From: an uncultured Lachnospiraceae bacterium
GTDB taxonomy: Bacteria; Bacillota; Clostridia; Lachnospirales; Lachnospiraceae
Reading direction: 5' to 3'
Assembly (NCBI GenBank): GCA_946414885.1
Contig: CAMKQH010000015.1
Span: forward strand, 1-32,880
Length of the DNA stretch: 32,880 nucleotides
Shown piece after piece: positions 1 through 6,563 of this stretch. Within the stretch, counting starts at the first letter, position 1; each line of letters opens with the position of its first letter. The translations under genes and the position numbers were made by a program. The notes beneath the pieces are model-generated. The model was not told where the DNA came from and did no database searches. It saw nothing but the letters and a program-made list of their open reading frames with translations.

Positions 1-115
1 TGTTCTCTGAAATCTCGGAGATCAGGCTGCCTAAGAGCCTTTTCTCTGGAATCTTCAGGGTTGCATTGTTGTTTACTTATCAAGGTGCGTTTGCTGTCAA
101 GTTCTTGGCGACAGC
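1..115 (-). other. Leader of a probable rRNA operon leaving the window
   Basis: This is the transcribed region downstream of the promoter at 122-150, read on the minus strand. It begins with an inverted repeat (GCTGTC/GACAGC, 110-115 and 93-98) and continues with CCTTGATAAGTAAACAAC (85-68), which resembles the boxA-like CTTTGAAAACTAAAC element of Firmicutes rRNA leaders. Hairpin plus boxA-like element plus tandem strong promoters is the usual arrangement upstream of 16S rRNA. The rRNA itself is not in the window, so the assignment is inferred; a tRNA or other stable RNA operon is the alternative. Confidence 0.5.
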
Positions 116-121
116 TTTGTT

Positions 122-150
122 ATAATAACACGGCCGCAATCACTTGTCAA
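122..150 (-). promoter_or_regulatory. Strong sigma-A promoter, downstream member of a tandem pair (P2)
   Basis: On the minus strand there is a consensus -35 TTGACA (150-145), a 17-bp spacer and a -10 TATTAT (127-122). It faces the left edge of the window with no open reading frame in front of it, as expected for a stable RNA operon. Confidence 0.7.
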
Positions 151-219
151 CATGTTTTTAAAGATTTTTTTGATGAATTCAAAATCTTTTTTTCACTGCC
201 ATTTTGGCGGTGGAACTAT

Positions 220-249
220 ATAATATCACGTTCCGCCTTACTTTGTCAA
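220..249 (-). promoter_or_regulatory. Strong sigma-A promoter, upstream member of a tandem pair (P1)
   Basis: On the minus strand there is TTGACA (249-244), an 18-bp spacer and TATTAT (225-220), about 100 bp upstream of a second consensus promoter in the same orientation. The 150-220 stretch between them is AT-rich and contains an imperfect inverted repeat (AAAGATTTT/AAAATCTTT). Confidence 0.6.
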
Positions 250-265
250 TGTCTTAGCGCAGTTT

Positions 266-1093
266 TTAATAGTAATACTGTCTCCAATTTTCAACGATCA
301 CGCTTGCCTCTTCCATGCTCATTCCCGTGATCCTGGCAAGCTCCTGTACCGCAAACATCTTTTCCTGTCCTTGGATGCACTGGTTTACGTGGGCCAGGGT
401 CGCTTTTTCATAGCTGACGCCATTGATGTAGACGTAAGACTGTTCAGCAGCCTTCTTCTCCTCTGCGTTCTGCTTTTTCCATCCGATGGGGAACAAAATT
501 CCGCCAACAACAATCAGAACCGCGCCGACAAAAAGGATCGACTTCATGGAAGAGGGATTTGCGAGAGAGTCAATGTAATACGGAAGTGCGTAGGTCTTCA
601 TCTCTTCTTCCGAATCGAAGGCCCCGGCCTTGCTAAACCATTCATAATAAAAGTTCATCATTTTCTTGTTCATCTTCTTAAGACATCCCGTTTTCTCGGC
701 ATGCTTAGTCAGTTCCATCAGATAACCGTCCACAAAATCCCACGTGTCATCGCAAATGGCATCAAAAGTCGCATAATCCTTTTCCAAGACCTTTACGCCA
801 ATGTACCGAACTTCATCCCCTTCAAAAGCACGGATCACGTAATAAGATTCCTCAGCAGTCTTAGTTCCGTTCTCGGAAGACGTCTTGGTTGCAAAGGCAC
901 CAAACACTGCATAGATGTCTGCCGTTACCATGTCAAACGTTCCAATCTCCGATACATTGACCTCATTCAAATCCAACGGAGTTCTCATGGAAGCGACTCC
1001 CTCGCGAAATCCAATGATAGACATTATCACGCCAACCGCCAGAACGATCCCGCCAAGCTTCTTGATCTGTGCGCCCGTTTCTTTCACCTTCAT
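266..1093 (-). CDS. Two-pass membrane protein of unknown function
   Basis: I do not recognise a family. The 275-residue product has a hydrophobic segment near the N-terminus (about residues 9-29), a roughly 150-residue hydrophilic region with several Asp/Glu-Thr stretches, a second hydrophobic segment (about 184-206), and a C-terminal tail of about 70 residues ending in Tyr-Tyr-Tyr. That topology places the middle region outside and both ends inside. I chose the ATG at 1093 because AAAGGAGA lies 9 nt upstream; the in-frame TTG two codons earlier is too close to it. The next gene upstream ends 74 bp away, so the two may be cotranscribed. The tail, with its helix-rich end (EELARITG-like register), could be a small helical binding domain, but nothing specific supports this. 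Confidence 0.7.
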   Translation of the reverse strand: MKVKETGAQIKKLGGIVLAVGVIMSIIGFREGVASMRTPLDLNEVNVSEIGTFDMVTADIYAVFGAFATKTSSENGTKTAEESYYVIRAFEGDEVRYIGVKVLEKDYATFDAICDDTWDFVDGYLMELTKHAEKTGCLKKMNKKMMNFYYEWFSKAGAFDSEEEMKTYALPYYIDSLANPSSMKSILFVGAVLIVVGGILFPIGWKKQNAEEKKAAEQSYVYINGVSYEKATLAHVNQCIQGQEKMFAVQELARITGMSMEEASVIVENWRQYYY

Positions 1094-1167
1094 TTTCAAA
1101 ATTCTCCTTTGTATAAATCCTTATTTGCGTTACCAAGTCACCTTATTTCCAACCCACCCGCTTCCGC

Positions 1168-1722
1168 TCACGCCTGTTTTGCCTTAGCCGCGAAGAATGG
1201 AAGACGCTCCAGGAACTTTGCATATTCTTGCTCCTGGAAGACGCAAAGTGGTCTGTCCGTATTTTCCAAGCCAGTTCCCTTGATCACGGGATCCACGCAG
1301 ATCGGCATGGTCTCGCCAACCATCTTAAACGTAAGCAACGCTCCCTTCTTTTGGAGCTTGTACTTAAAACTCGTCAGGTTCCAATTCACGTCCATGCGAT
1401 TTCTCACGTACAGCCTTCCCTCTTTCTTAATAAAAGGAAAGATGATCAGTTCTTCTGTATTAAATGCAAGTACGTAAGGGAAGTAATAATATACGGTGGA
1501 ACCTATCTTTTGCTGGATCTTCGTGTAGTAGCCGACAACGTAAGTATAATTTGCGAATTCTGAGTCCATCACGGTCGCCATTAGGTCAAGCATTTGACGT
1601 TTCTCCGTATTGTTGGCCTGTTGGTCTTTTAGGTGATTGTTTTGCTTTACGGACATGAGGATAAAGACGCAAATGATGGCGATGAAGGCTATGGCAAGGA
1701 CGATAAGGGTAATGGGATCCAT
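1168..1722 (-). CDS. Membrane-anchored protein of unknown function
   Basis: The 184-residue product opens with a single strongly hydrophobic helix (about residues 4-25, ITLIVLAIAFIAIICVFILM), then a charged stretch and a mixed alpha/beta domain of about 140 residues. I recognise no motif. The start is the ATG at 1722, which has AAGGAGA seven nt upstream; an open frame extends 14 codons further but would place that ribosome site inside the gene. It is followed after 74 bp by another membrane protein gene and preceded by the hairpin-repeat block at 1777-2131. The domain has a pattern typical of PH-like or similar small membrane-tethered beta domains (VYYYFPYVLAFNTEELIIFP), but this is only an impression. 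Confidence 0.7.
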   Translation of the reverse strand: MDPITLIVLAIAFIAIICVFILMSVKQNNHLKDQQANNTEKRQMLDLMATVMDSEFANYTYVVGYYTKIQQKIGSTVYYYFPYVLAFNTEELIIFPFIKKEGRLYVRNRMDVNWNLTSFKYKLQKKGALLTFKMVGETMPICVDPVIKGTGLENTDRPLCVFQEQEYAKFLERLPFFAAKAKQA

Positions 1723-1776
1723 GTGGGAATCTCCTTCCATGATCAGATGGCAAATATATTTCAACTCATAAAATCC

Positions 1777-2131
1777 GTCTGCCTTCGGCAGACGTCGCCG
1801 CTACGCGGCTTTTGATTTTATTTCGTAATTGCCCGGGCGAAATCAAATGTCGCCTTCGGCGGCGCTTGGTTTTGTTTCGTGGCAACTCACAAAAGCGCAT
1901 GCTGCGCATGCGTCGCCGCTTACGCGGCTTCTTCTTTTGTTTCGTAATTGCCCGGGCGAAATCAAATGTCGCCTTCGGCGGCGCTTGGTTTTGTTTCGTG
2001 GCAACTCATAAAAACCGCATGCTGCGCATGCGTCGCCGCTTGCGCGGCTTTTGTTTTTATTTCGTTTACGCCCGCTCGAAAACAAATGTCGCCTTCGGCG
2101 CCGCTTGTTTTCGTTTGCGGGCTACAAAAAT
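1777..2131. repeat. Three tandem ~120-bp hairpin-rich repeats
   Basis: Units begin at 1794, 1912 and 2032 (periods 118 and 120 bp). Each opens with GTCGCCGCTTACGCGGC (loop base varies), continues with a T-rich stretch and, in the first two units, TAATTGCCCGGGCGAAATC, then GTCGCCTTCGGCGGCG, and closes in units 1 and 2 with GCATGCTGCGCATGC. A further hairpin GTCTGCCTTCGGCAGAC (1777-1793) precedes unit 1. On the plus strand several stems are closed by C(TTCG)G, the unusually stable UUCG tetraloop. Units 1 and 2 are nearly identical; unit 3 has diverged, although its paired bases are partly conserved. It fills the gap between a tRNA terminator and a membrane protein gene; I see no real coding capacity here. 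Confidence 0.85.
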
Positions 2132-2155
2132 GGAGTGTTGACGTATCAACACTCC
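2124..2155 (-). terminator. Rho-independent terminator of the tRNA-Ser transcript
   Basis: The stem GGAGTGTTGA/TCAACACTCC (10 bp, perfect, four-base loop, 2132-2155) is followed on the minus strand by ATTTTTG. It lies about 20 bp past the tRNA 3' end. Confidence 0.8.
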
Positions 2156-2175
2156 AACCTTATTGGCAGATGAAA

Positions 2176-2263
2176 CGGAGAAAGAGGGATTTGAACCCTC
2201 GCGCCGGTTGCCCGACCTACACCCTTAGCAGGGGCGCCTCTTCGGCCTCTTGAGTATTTCTCC
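2176..2263 (-). tRNA. tRNA-Ser (anticodon GCU)
   Basis: On the minus strand the acceptor stem pairs GGAGAAA with TTTCTCC. A D arm (CTC/GAG), an anticodon stem CGCCC/GGGTG with loop CTGCTAA, a long variable arm (as required in class II serine tRNAs) and a T arm GAGGG-TTCAAAT-CCCTC can all be folded. The anticodon is GCT (reads AGC/AGT). The discriminator base is G at 2176 and the CCA end is not encoded. It has its own promoter at 2323-2351 and terminator at 2124-2155, so it is a single-gene transcript. Confidence 0.95.
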
Positions 2264-2322
2264 TTGTCCGAATCTCGTCTCTACCAATATGCATTTGTGC
2301 GCTAACTCATAGCGCATTTCTC

Positions 2323-2351
2323 ATTATACGCAAGGATTCTCCATTTGTCAA
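2323..2351 (-). promoter_or_regulatory. Perfect consensus promoter for tRNA-Ser
   Basis: On the minus strand TTGACA (2351-2346), a 17-bp spacer and TATAAT (2328-2323) match the sigma-A consensus at every position. A small hairpin (GCGCTA/TAGCGC, 2299-2315) sits in the precursor between promoter and tRNA. The promoter starts about 18 bp after the end of the zinc-ribbon gene, and I see no terminator between them. Confidence 0.9.
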
Positions 2352-2368
2352 TCAGAAATATTATCTTT

Positions 2369-3313
2369 TTACTGATCCTCGTCTCTCCTCACCCTATAGC
2401 CTGCTTTTTTCATATTTGTGATCGATCTATCCAAAGAAATATAGTCCTTGACCGTAATTTCCGAGTTATTAAACCCGCTCTTTTCAAGCAATCCGTCGTC
2501 AAGCATCTTCTGCAAATTATCTGCCACGTTCAAATACTCATATTCAATCGTTAAGATCAGTTTTTTATCTGCTTCCTGTTTTAAGTTATAATGCATGGAA
2601 GTACTTGTCTCGTAGGTCGCATATTGCTGGTTCAGCTTATTTTTCATTTGATCAACGCTGGATTGTTCCAATCCCTCAATATCCAGCGAAACTTGGTACG
2701 TAATCTTGGTAACCTTGTCTCCATTTGACGTATAGATGACCGTATCTTCCTCCGAACGGCCATTTATCGCTGAACTGCGATACATCGTCGTTATTTTCTC
2801 GGCGTTCTTTTCCACGTTTAATTTATGAATAAAGAACACAATAACCGCTATTGCCACAAGTGCAACCAGCGCCCAGAAAAACATATAGATCAGGCTCGGC
2901 TCATTCTCTTTCTTCGAATATGAATACGAGGACGAAGAACGGCTCTGTCCGCCATAGGAATTACCACCGCCGTAAGAATTGCCGCCGCCATAAGAGTTGC
3001 CACCCGTCGTACCGCCAGAATCCGGAGCGCTAAAAGCTTTGCTGTAAGCAACGGGATCCTGACCGTCACTCACGGCTTTTTCATAATCCTTTTTCAATAC
3101 GGGGATCACGGTCATGCCGCATGCCATGCAAAACGTTTCATTCTCAGGCAATTCCATGCCACATTGCGGGCAAACCTTCTTTTCAGGGCCATGATCGGAT
3201 TCATCCGATCCATTTCCATACATTCCCTTGCTTCCAAAAGAATTGTCTGCAACGAATCCTTCTCCCAATGGATTCTCGCCGAGCGGATTTGTCTTCCAAT
3301 TATCGTTTTCCAT
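2369..3313 (-). CDS. Zinc-ribbon, single-pass membrane protein with NPLG motifs and YehR-like C-terminal domain
   Basis: The 314-residue protein contains, in order: two NPLG motifs near the start (residues 9-17), a four-cysteine zinc ribbon (CPQCG at 48-52, CMACG at 62-66), a Gly/Ser/Tyr stretch with three NSYGG repeats (106-122), one transmembrane helix (about 141-163) and a C-terminal domain of about 150 residues. That domain resembles the YehR/DUF1307 family, which is normally an exported lipoprotein, in its secondary-structure pattern and in its terminal YISLxxSxxxMKKxGY motif. GGGGGAGAGGG precedes the ATG. It is the last gene of the eight-gene unit, 23 bp after the acyltransferase, and is a paralogue of the proteins at 5467-6504 and 6564-9782. 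Its function is unknown; the shared domain order suggests that cytoplasmic zinc binding is coupled to an extracellular domain. Confidence 0.8.
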   Translation of the reverse strand: MENDNWKTNPLGENPLGEGFVADNSFGSKGMYGNGSDESDHGPEKKVCPQCGMELPENETFCMACGMTVIPVLKKDYEKAVSDGQDPVAYSKAFSAPDSGGTTGGNSYGGGNSYGGGNSYGGQSRSSSSYSYSKKENEPSLIYMFFWALVALVAIAVIVFFIHKLNVEKNAEKITTMYRSSAINGRSEEDTVIYTSNGDKVTKITYQVSLDIEGLEQSSVDQMKNKLNQQYATYETSTSMHYNLKQEADKKLILTIEYEYLNVADNLQKMLDDGLLEKSGFNNSEITVKDYISLDRSITNMKKAGYRVRRDEDQ

Positions 3314-3336
3314 AACCCTCTCCCCCGTTAAATCAA

Positions 3337-4047
3337 CTATTTGTCTTCATACTCCGCGATGGCTTCCACGATCCTCCGTCGAACCTCCGTCGCGATCTCT
3401 ACCGTTTTCATGCCCTGATATTCTTCATAATACATGGGTTTTAAGTAGATCAGCTTCACCGTTACGCGGCGAATGGACTGCACGTCAAACGGTATAAAGC
3501 AGTTAATCAATGCGCACGGCACGATGGGACATTTCGCCTTCTGCGCCGCCTTGAAGCTGCCTGGCTTAAACTCCTGCACCTTATTCCCCTCGCGACTGCG
3601 ATGCCCTTCTGGAAAGATCAGGTAATTCCGGCCGGCCTTCACTTCCTCCGCAATCTGATTGATCACCTGCATGGACTGACGCACGTCCTCACGATCCATG
3701 GCAAGGGATCCCGTGGCCTCCAGTACCTGCTTGAGCAGAATAATGTTTTTGGCCTCCTTCTTGATCACCGCCGCAAAAGGCCTCGGACAGGAGGAATAAA
3801 ACGTCAGTGAATCAAACAGCCCCTGATGATTCGGGTAAAACATAAAACCGTCCTTCTCAGGAAGGTTCTCAACGCCATGAACCTCCAACTTGATGTTTCC
3901 GCCCCAGATCGCCCGTTTCGCGATAAATTTCGAAATCTTAAAGCCGGGATTGTAATCCCCGTTGTAATGCTTTGCCACCCAGCACAGCCGGATAAACATA
4001 AAGGGCGCCAGCAAAAAATTCATGAAAACCATCAATGCAATTCTCAT
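3337..4047 (-). CDS. plsC: 1-acyl-sn-glycerol-3-phosphate acyltransferase (PlsC family)
   Basis: The 236-residue protein would transfer an acyl chain to lysophosphatidic acid, giving phosphatidic acid for membrane phospholipid synthesis. The family motifs are present: NHQGLFDS (the HX4D catalytic block, about residue 74) and FPEGHRSREG (the glycerol-phosphate binding EGTRS block, with His in place of Thr, about residue 145). The hydrophobic N-terminus (about residues 4-21) probably anchors it at the membrane. AAGGAG overlaps the stop codon of the fumarase beta gene and only 6 bp separate the two genes, so they are translationally close. The context is odd: an acyltransferase between fumarase and a zinc-ribbon membrane protein. 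A related lysophospholipid acyltransferase with another acceptor is possible. Confidence 0.85.
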   Translation of the reverse strand: MRIALMVFMNFLLAPFMFIRLCWVAKHYNGDYNPGFKISKFIAKRAIWGGNIKLEVHGVENLPEKDGFMFYPNHQGLFDSLTFYSSCPRPFAAVIKKEAKNIILLKQVLEATGSLAMDREDVRQSMQVINQIAEEVKAGRNYLIFPEGHRSREGNKVQEFKPGSFKAAQKAKCPIVPCALINCFIPFDVQSIRRVTVKLIYLKPMYYEEYQGMKTVEIATEVRRRIVEAIAEYEDK

Positions 4048-4053
4048 CGCCGG

Positions 4054-4605
4054 CTACTCCTTACAATAAGCCGCTGTGGCCGTTTCATACAAATTATTTC
4101 CCTCTGCGTCGATCACCACGATCACTGGGAAATCCTTGACTTCCAGCTTCCGGATCGCCTCCGTCCCCAGATCATCATAAGCAATCACCTCAGAACTCAG
4201 GATGGACTTGGAAAGCAGCGCGCCCGCGCCGCCTACTGCAGCAAAATACGTGGCGCCGTTTCTCACGATGGCATCCTTCACTGCCTGGGAACGCTTTCCC
4301 TTTCCGATCATGCCTTTTAGGCCAAGATCCAACAGTGCGGGTGCATACTTGTCCATGCGGCTGGCAGTCGTCGGACCTGCGGAGCCAATGGGCCGCCCTT
4401 CCCGGGCCGGCGACGGTCCCATGTAATAGATCACGTTATTCTTCATCTCCAGGGGAAGCTCCTCCCCACGGTCCAGCGCCTCCTGCATCCGCTTATGCGC
4501 CGCGTCCCTGGCCGTATAGATCGTTCCCGTTAAGTATACGTAATCCCCTGCCTTCAGGGACTTTGCATCCTCGTCACTCAGCGGAACCTTCACGTATCTG
4601 TCCAT
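4054..4605 (-). CDS. fumB: Fumarate hydratase class I, beta subunit
   Basis: This is the C-terminal half of a class I (iron-sulfur) fumarase, encoded separately as is usual in Clostridia. With the alpha subunit it interconverts fumarate and malate. The 183-residue length fits the family, and the substrate-binding block GSAGPTTASRMDKY (about residues 73-86) is diagnostic, as are the preceding YYMGPSPA and the later AAVGGAGAL. AGGAGG lies six nt before the ATG. It starts 10 bp after the alpha subunit gene. The homologous L(+)-tartrate dehydratase beta subunit cannot be fully excluded on sequence, but fumarase is the better fit. Confidence 0.9.
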   Translation of the reverse strand: MDRYVKVPLSDEDAKSLKAGDYVYLTGTIYTARDAAHKRMQEALDRGEELPLEMKNNVIYYMGPSPAREGRPIGSAGPTTASRMDKYAPALLDLGLKGMIGKGKRSQAVKDAIVRNGATYFAAVGGAGALLSKSILSSEVIAYDDLGTEAIRKLEVKDFPVIVVIDAEGNNLYETATAAYCKE

Positions 4606-4615
4606 GTCTTTCCTC

Positions 4616-5458
4616 CTAAATCTCCCGCACCGCGTGCCTGTTTACGTGACAACAGATATTGATCGCAACGGGCAATCCCGCAATGTGCGTGGGATAAGTA
4701 TTCACGTTGACCGCCATGGCAGTCGTACTGCCGCCGAGTCCTCCGGGGCCAATGCCGGTGCGATTGATCTTCTCCAGCATTTCCTCCTCCAGCTCCCGTA
4801 CCCACGTGATCTCTGAGTGCTGATCCACGGGTCTCGTCAAAGCTTTTTTCGCCAAAATGGCACATTTCTCAAACGTTCCGCCGATGCCAACGCCGACCAC
4901 CATGGGCGGGCAGGCGTTTGGTCCCGCATCCTTCACCGCCGTAAGGATCGCGTTCTTCACCCCTTCGATCCCGTCTGCGGGTTTTAGCATAAACACCCGG
5001 CTCATGTTTTCACTTCCGAAGCCCTTAGGCGCAACGGTGATCTTCACCTTGTCCCCGGGCACCACGTCATAATGGATCACTGCCGGCGTATTGTCCTTCG
5101 TGTTCTCACGCAAAATGGGATCCTTCACCACGGACTTGCGCAGGAATCCATCCACGTAGCCTCTCCGAACGCCCTCATTGATGGCATCCGTAAGACTTCC
5201 TCCCTCGAAATGCACGTCCTGCCCGATCTCCATAAAGATGACCGCCATTCCCGTGTCCTGACAGATCGGGATCATGTCTTCCCCCGCGATCCGAAGGTTT
5301 TCCTGTAATTGCTCCAGGATCTGCCGCCCCAAGGGCGCTTCCTCCTGCCTCGTCGCCTGTTCCAATTTTTCCTTCATGTCCGCGGACAAAAAGTGATTCG
5401 CCTCGATGCAGGCCTCACTGATCTTTTCCGTAACTTCACTGACGTTTATGGTTCTCAT
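4616..5458 (-). CDS. fumA: Fumarate hydratase class I, alpha subunit
   Basis: The 280-residue subunit carries the [4Fe-4S] cluster of class I fumarase. Three conserved cysteines can be placed: Cys66 in CQDTG, Cys183 in NACPP and Cys199 in GGTFEKC; the GSENMSR block (about 148) and the Gly-rich GIGPGGLGGSTTA segment (about 235) are also typical. I chose the ATG at 5458 because MRTINVSEV aligns with the usual N-terminus; the frame stays open eight codons upstream, but those starts overlap the preceding gene's stop. An iron-sulfur enzyme of this type implies anaerobic or low-oxygen growth. The stop of the upstream zinc-ribbon gene is 8 bp away, so the two are almost certainly on one mRNA. Confidence 0.92.
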   Translation of the reverse strand: MRTINVSEVTEKISEACIEANHFLSADMKEKLEQATRQEEAPLGRQILEQLQENLRIAGEDMIPICQDTGMAVIFMEIGQDVHFEGGSLTDAINEGVRRGYVDGFLRKSVVKDPILRENTKDNTPAVIHYDVVPGDKVKITVAPKGFGSENMSRVFMLKPADGIEGVKNAILTAVKDAGPNACPPMVVGVGIGGTFEKCAILAKKALTRPVDQHSEITWVRELEEEMLEKINRTGIGPGGLGGSTTAMAVNVNTYPTHIAGLPVAINICCHVNRHAVREI

Positions 5459-5466
5459 GACTTCCA

Positions 5467-6504
5467 TTACCTCTTTTTCCAACCGTTCTTCAGAAGCGAC
5501 TTATCCACGGATTTCGCGGAAATGTGATCCGCATCCTTTGACATCGAGACGTTTGCAGCCTTTACCATCGCCTGCATCCCGTCCCTTTTGTTCAAATTCC
5601 CGTACGTAATGACTACCGAGACCGTCGAACCAGACGACGTTACTTCATACGATATGGTTGGATACGCGCCAAAGAGCTCTTGGCATTTGTCCTCCCATTC
5701 ACCCTTATAAGAGGCTATGTCCACGTCAGATTCACCGTAAAGGCTGATCTCCAGAACGTCCCTGATCTCCAGGACCTCATCCCCCTTATAGTCCACCTGC
5801 CAATACTCCGTAAATCCCGCTTCTTTCTCAGGCGCCACGTATTTCGCGGTCTGCTGCTTTAACTTTGTCATGGTGTCCGTCACAAAGATGGCCAGAAATA
5901 CTGCGCAGGCAATTCCCGCCATGATCAAAACGGATGCCAGAAATGAGGGCTTATCCGAATAACCTCGCGCCGCGGACGCACCGAAATTACCATTTGGATC
6001 ACCGCCATTGCCATAATTTCCTGAAGCATTATAGCCGCCCGCATTATCGTAATTCCCGGCAGCATTGTATCCGCCGGCATTATCGTAACTCCCGGCAGTA
6101 TTGTATCCGCCGGCATTCCCATAATTATTGGAGGAATCATAGGTTCCCGCATTGCCATAATTACTTGAGGAATCATAGGTTCCCACATTGCCGTAACTAC
6201 TCGTCGCGCCATAGCCGCCGGTCGTACCGTATCCTACCGTGCCATAACCGCCCGCCGCATTATTTCCGCTGCCCGCGCCATAACCGTCACTCGCGCCGCT
6301 CTCTCCGATAATGCCGGTCGGATCCGCTGACGGACTCATTCCAAAGGATCCAAAACTGTCAGATTCACCATATCCAATAACGGAATCTTTTCCTTTCGCC
6401 GCACCGTTGTCAGGATCCACGTAGGTTCCGCAACCCATGCAAAAATTATCCTCCATCAGCGGCGTTCCGCATTTTGGACACAGTCTAGCCTGATTGTCTT
6501 CCAT
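5467..6504 (-). CDS. Zinc-ribbon, single-pass membrane protein with Tyr/Gly/Asn 12-residue repeats
   Basis: The 345-residue protein begins with a four-cysteine zinc ribbon (CPKCG at 9-13, CMGCG at 22-26). A low-complexity region follows (about 70-180), rich in Tyr, Gly, Asn and Ser; residues 103-172 are six copies of a 12-residue unit with tyrosine near every sixth position (type NYGNAGGYNTAG). One transmembrane helix (about 187-209) leads to a C-terminal domain of about 130 residues that aligns loosely with those of the two paralogues in this operon and ends with a short SAKSVDKSLLKNGW motif like the YehR/DUF1307 end. GGGAGG lies five nt before the ATG. It sits between the 1072-residue paralogue and fumarase alpha. 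The Tyr/Gly/Asn repeat resembles sequences that phase-separate or aggregate in other organisms; no function is known to me. Confidence 0.8.
   Translation of the reverse strand: MEDNQARLCPKCGTPLMEDNFCMGCGTYVDPDNGAAKGKDSVIGYGESDSFGSFGMSPSADPTGIIGESGASDGYGAGSGNNAAGGYGTVGYGTTGGYGATSSYGNVGTYDSSSNYGNAGTYDSSNNYGNAGGYNTAGSYDNAGGYNAAGNYDNAGGYNASGNYGNGGDPNGNFGASAARGYSDKPSFLASVLIMAGIACAVFLAIFVTDTMTKLKQQTAKYVAPEKEAGFTEYWQVDYKGDEVLEIRDVLEISLYGESDVDIASYKGEWEDKCQELFGAYPTISYEVTSSGSTVSVVITYGNLNKRDGMQAMVKAANVSMSKDADHISAKSVDKSLLKNGWKKR
5989..6198 (-). repeat. 36-bp coding repeats (12-residue Tyr/Gly/Asn units)
   Basis: Six in-frame units of 36 bp encode the SYGNVGTYDSSS, NYGNAGTYDSSN, NYGNAGGYNTAG, SYDNAGGYNAAG and NYDNAGGYNASG series plus a partial last unit. 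DNA identity between neighbouring units is high, so copy number could change by slippage or recombination. Confidence 0.85.
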
Positions 6505-6545
6505 TTCTTCCTCCCTCAGAAAATACTCTCTTCCATAGAAAGCAT

Positions 6546-6557
6546 CGTAAATTTACG
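6546..6557. promoter_or_regulatory. Perfect 12-bp palindrome between two zinc-ribbon genes
   Basis: CGTAAATTTACG lies 6 bp beyond the stop codon of the 1072-residue gene and 42 bp before the next start. It could be a small operator or an RNA-processing site. No T-run follows, so it is not a terminator, and I find no convincing promoter beside it. Confidence 0.35.
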
Positions 6558-6563
6558 TCTGTA

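Noticed and set aside
160..195. AT-rich inverted repeat followed by T-run as a plus-strand terminator
   Set aside because: The stem is only A-T pairs with a 12-base loop, no gene ends before it on the plus strand, and it lies between two minus-strand promoters.
1777..2131. CRISPR array
   Set aside because: Units are about 120 bp with no short direct repeat alternating with unique spacers, and no cas gene is in the window.
1812..2253. Open frames on both strands across the hairpin repeats
   Set aside because: They arise from the repeated GC-rich stems, translate to repetitive Arg/Ala-rich sequence, lack ribosome sites, and one runs into the tRNA gene.
4621..5460. Apparent excess of the tetranucleotide ACGT
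   Set aside because: I count about eight in this 840-bp stretch, above chance, but most are xAC-GTx codon junctions (Asp/Asn/Tyr-Val), so codon usage is the likely cause. A whole-genome count by codon phase would be needed to claim more.
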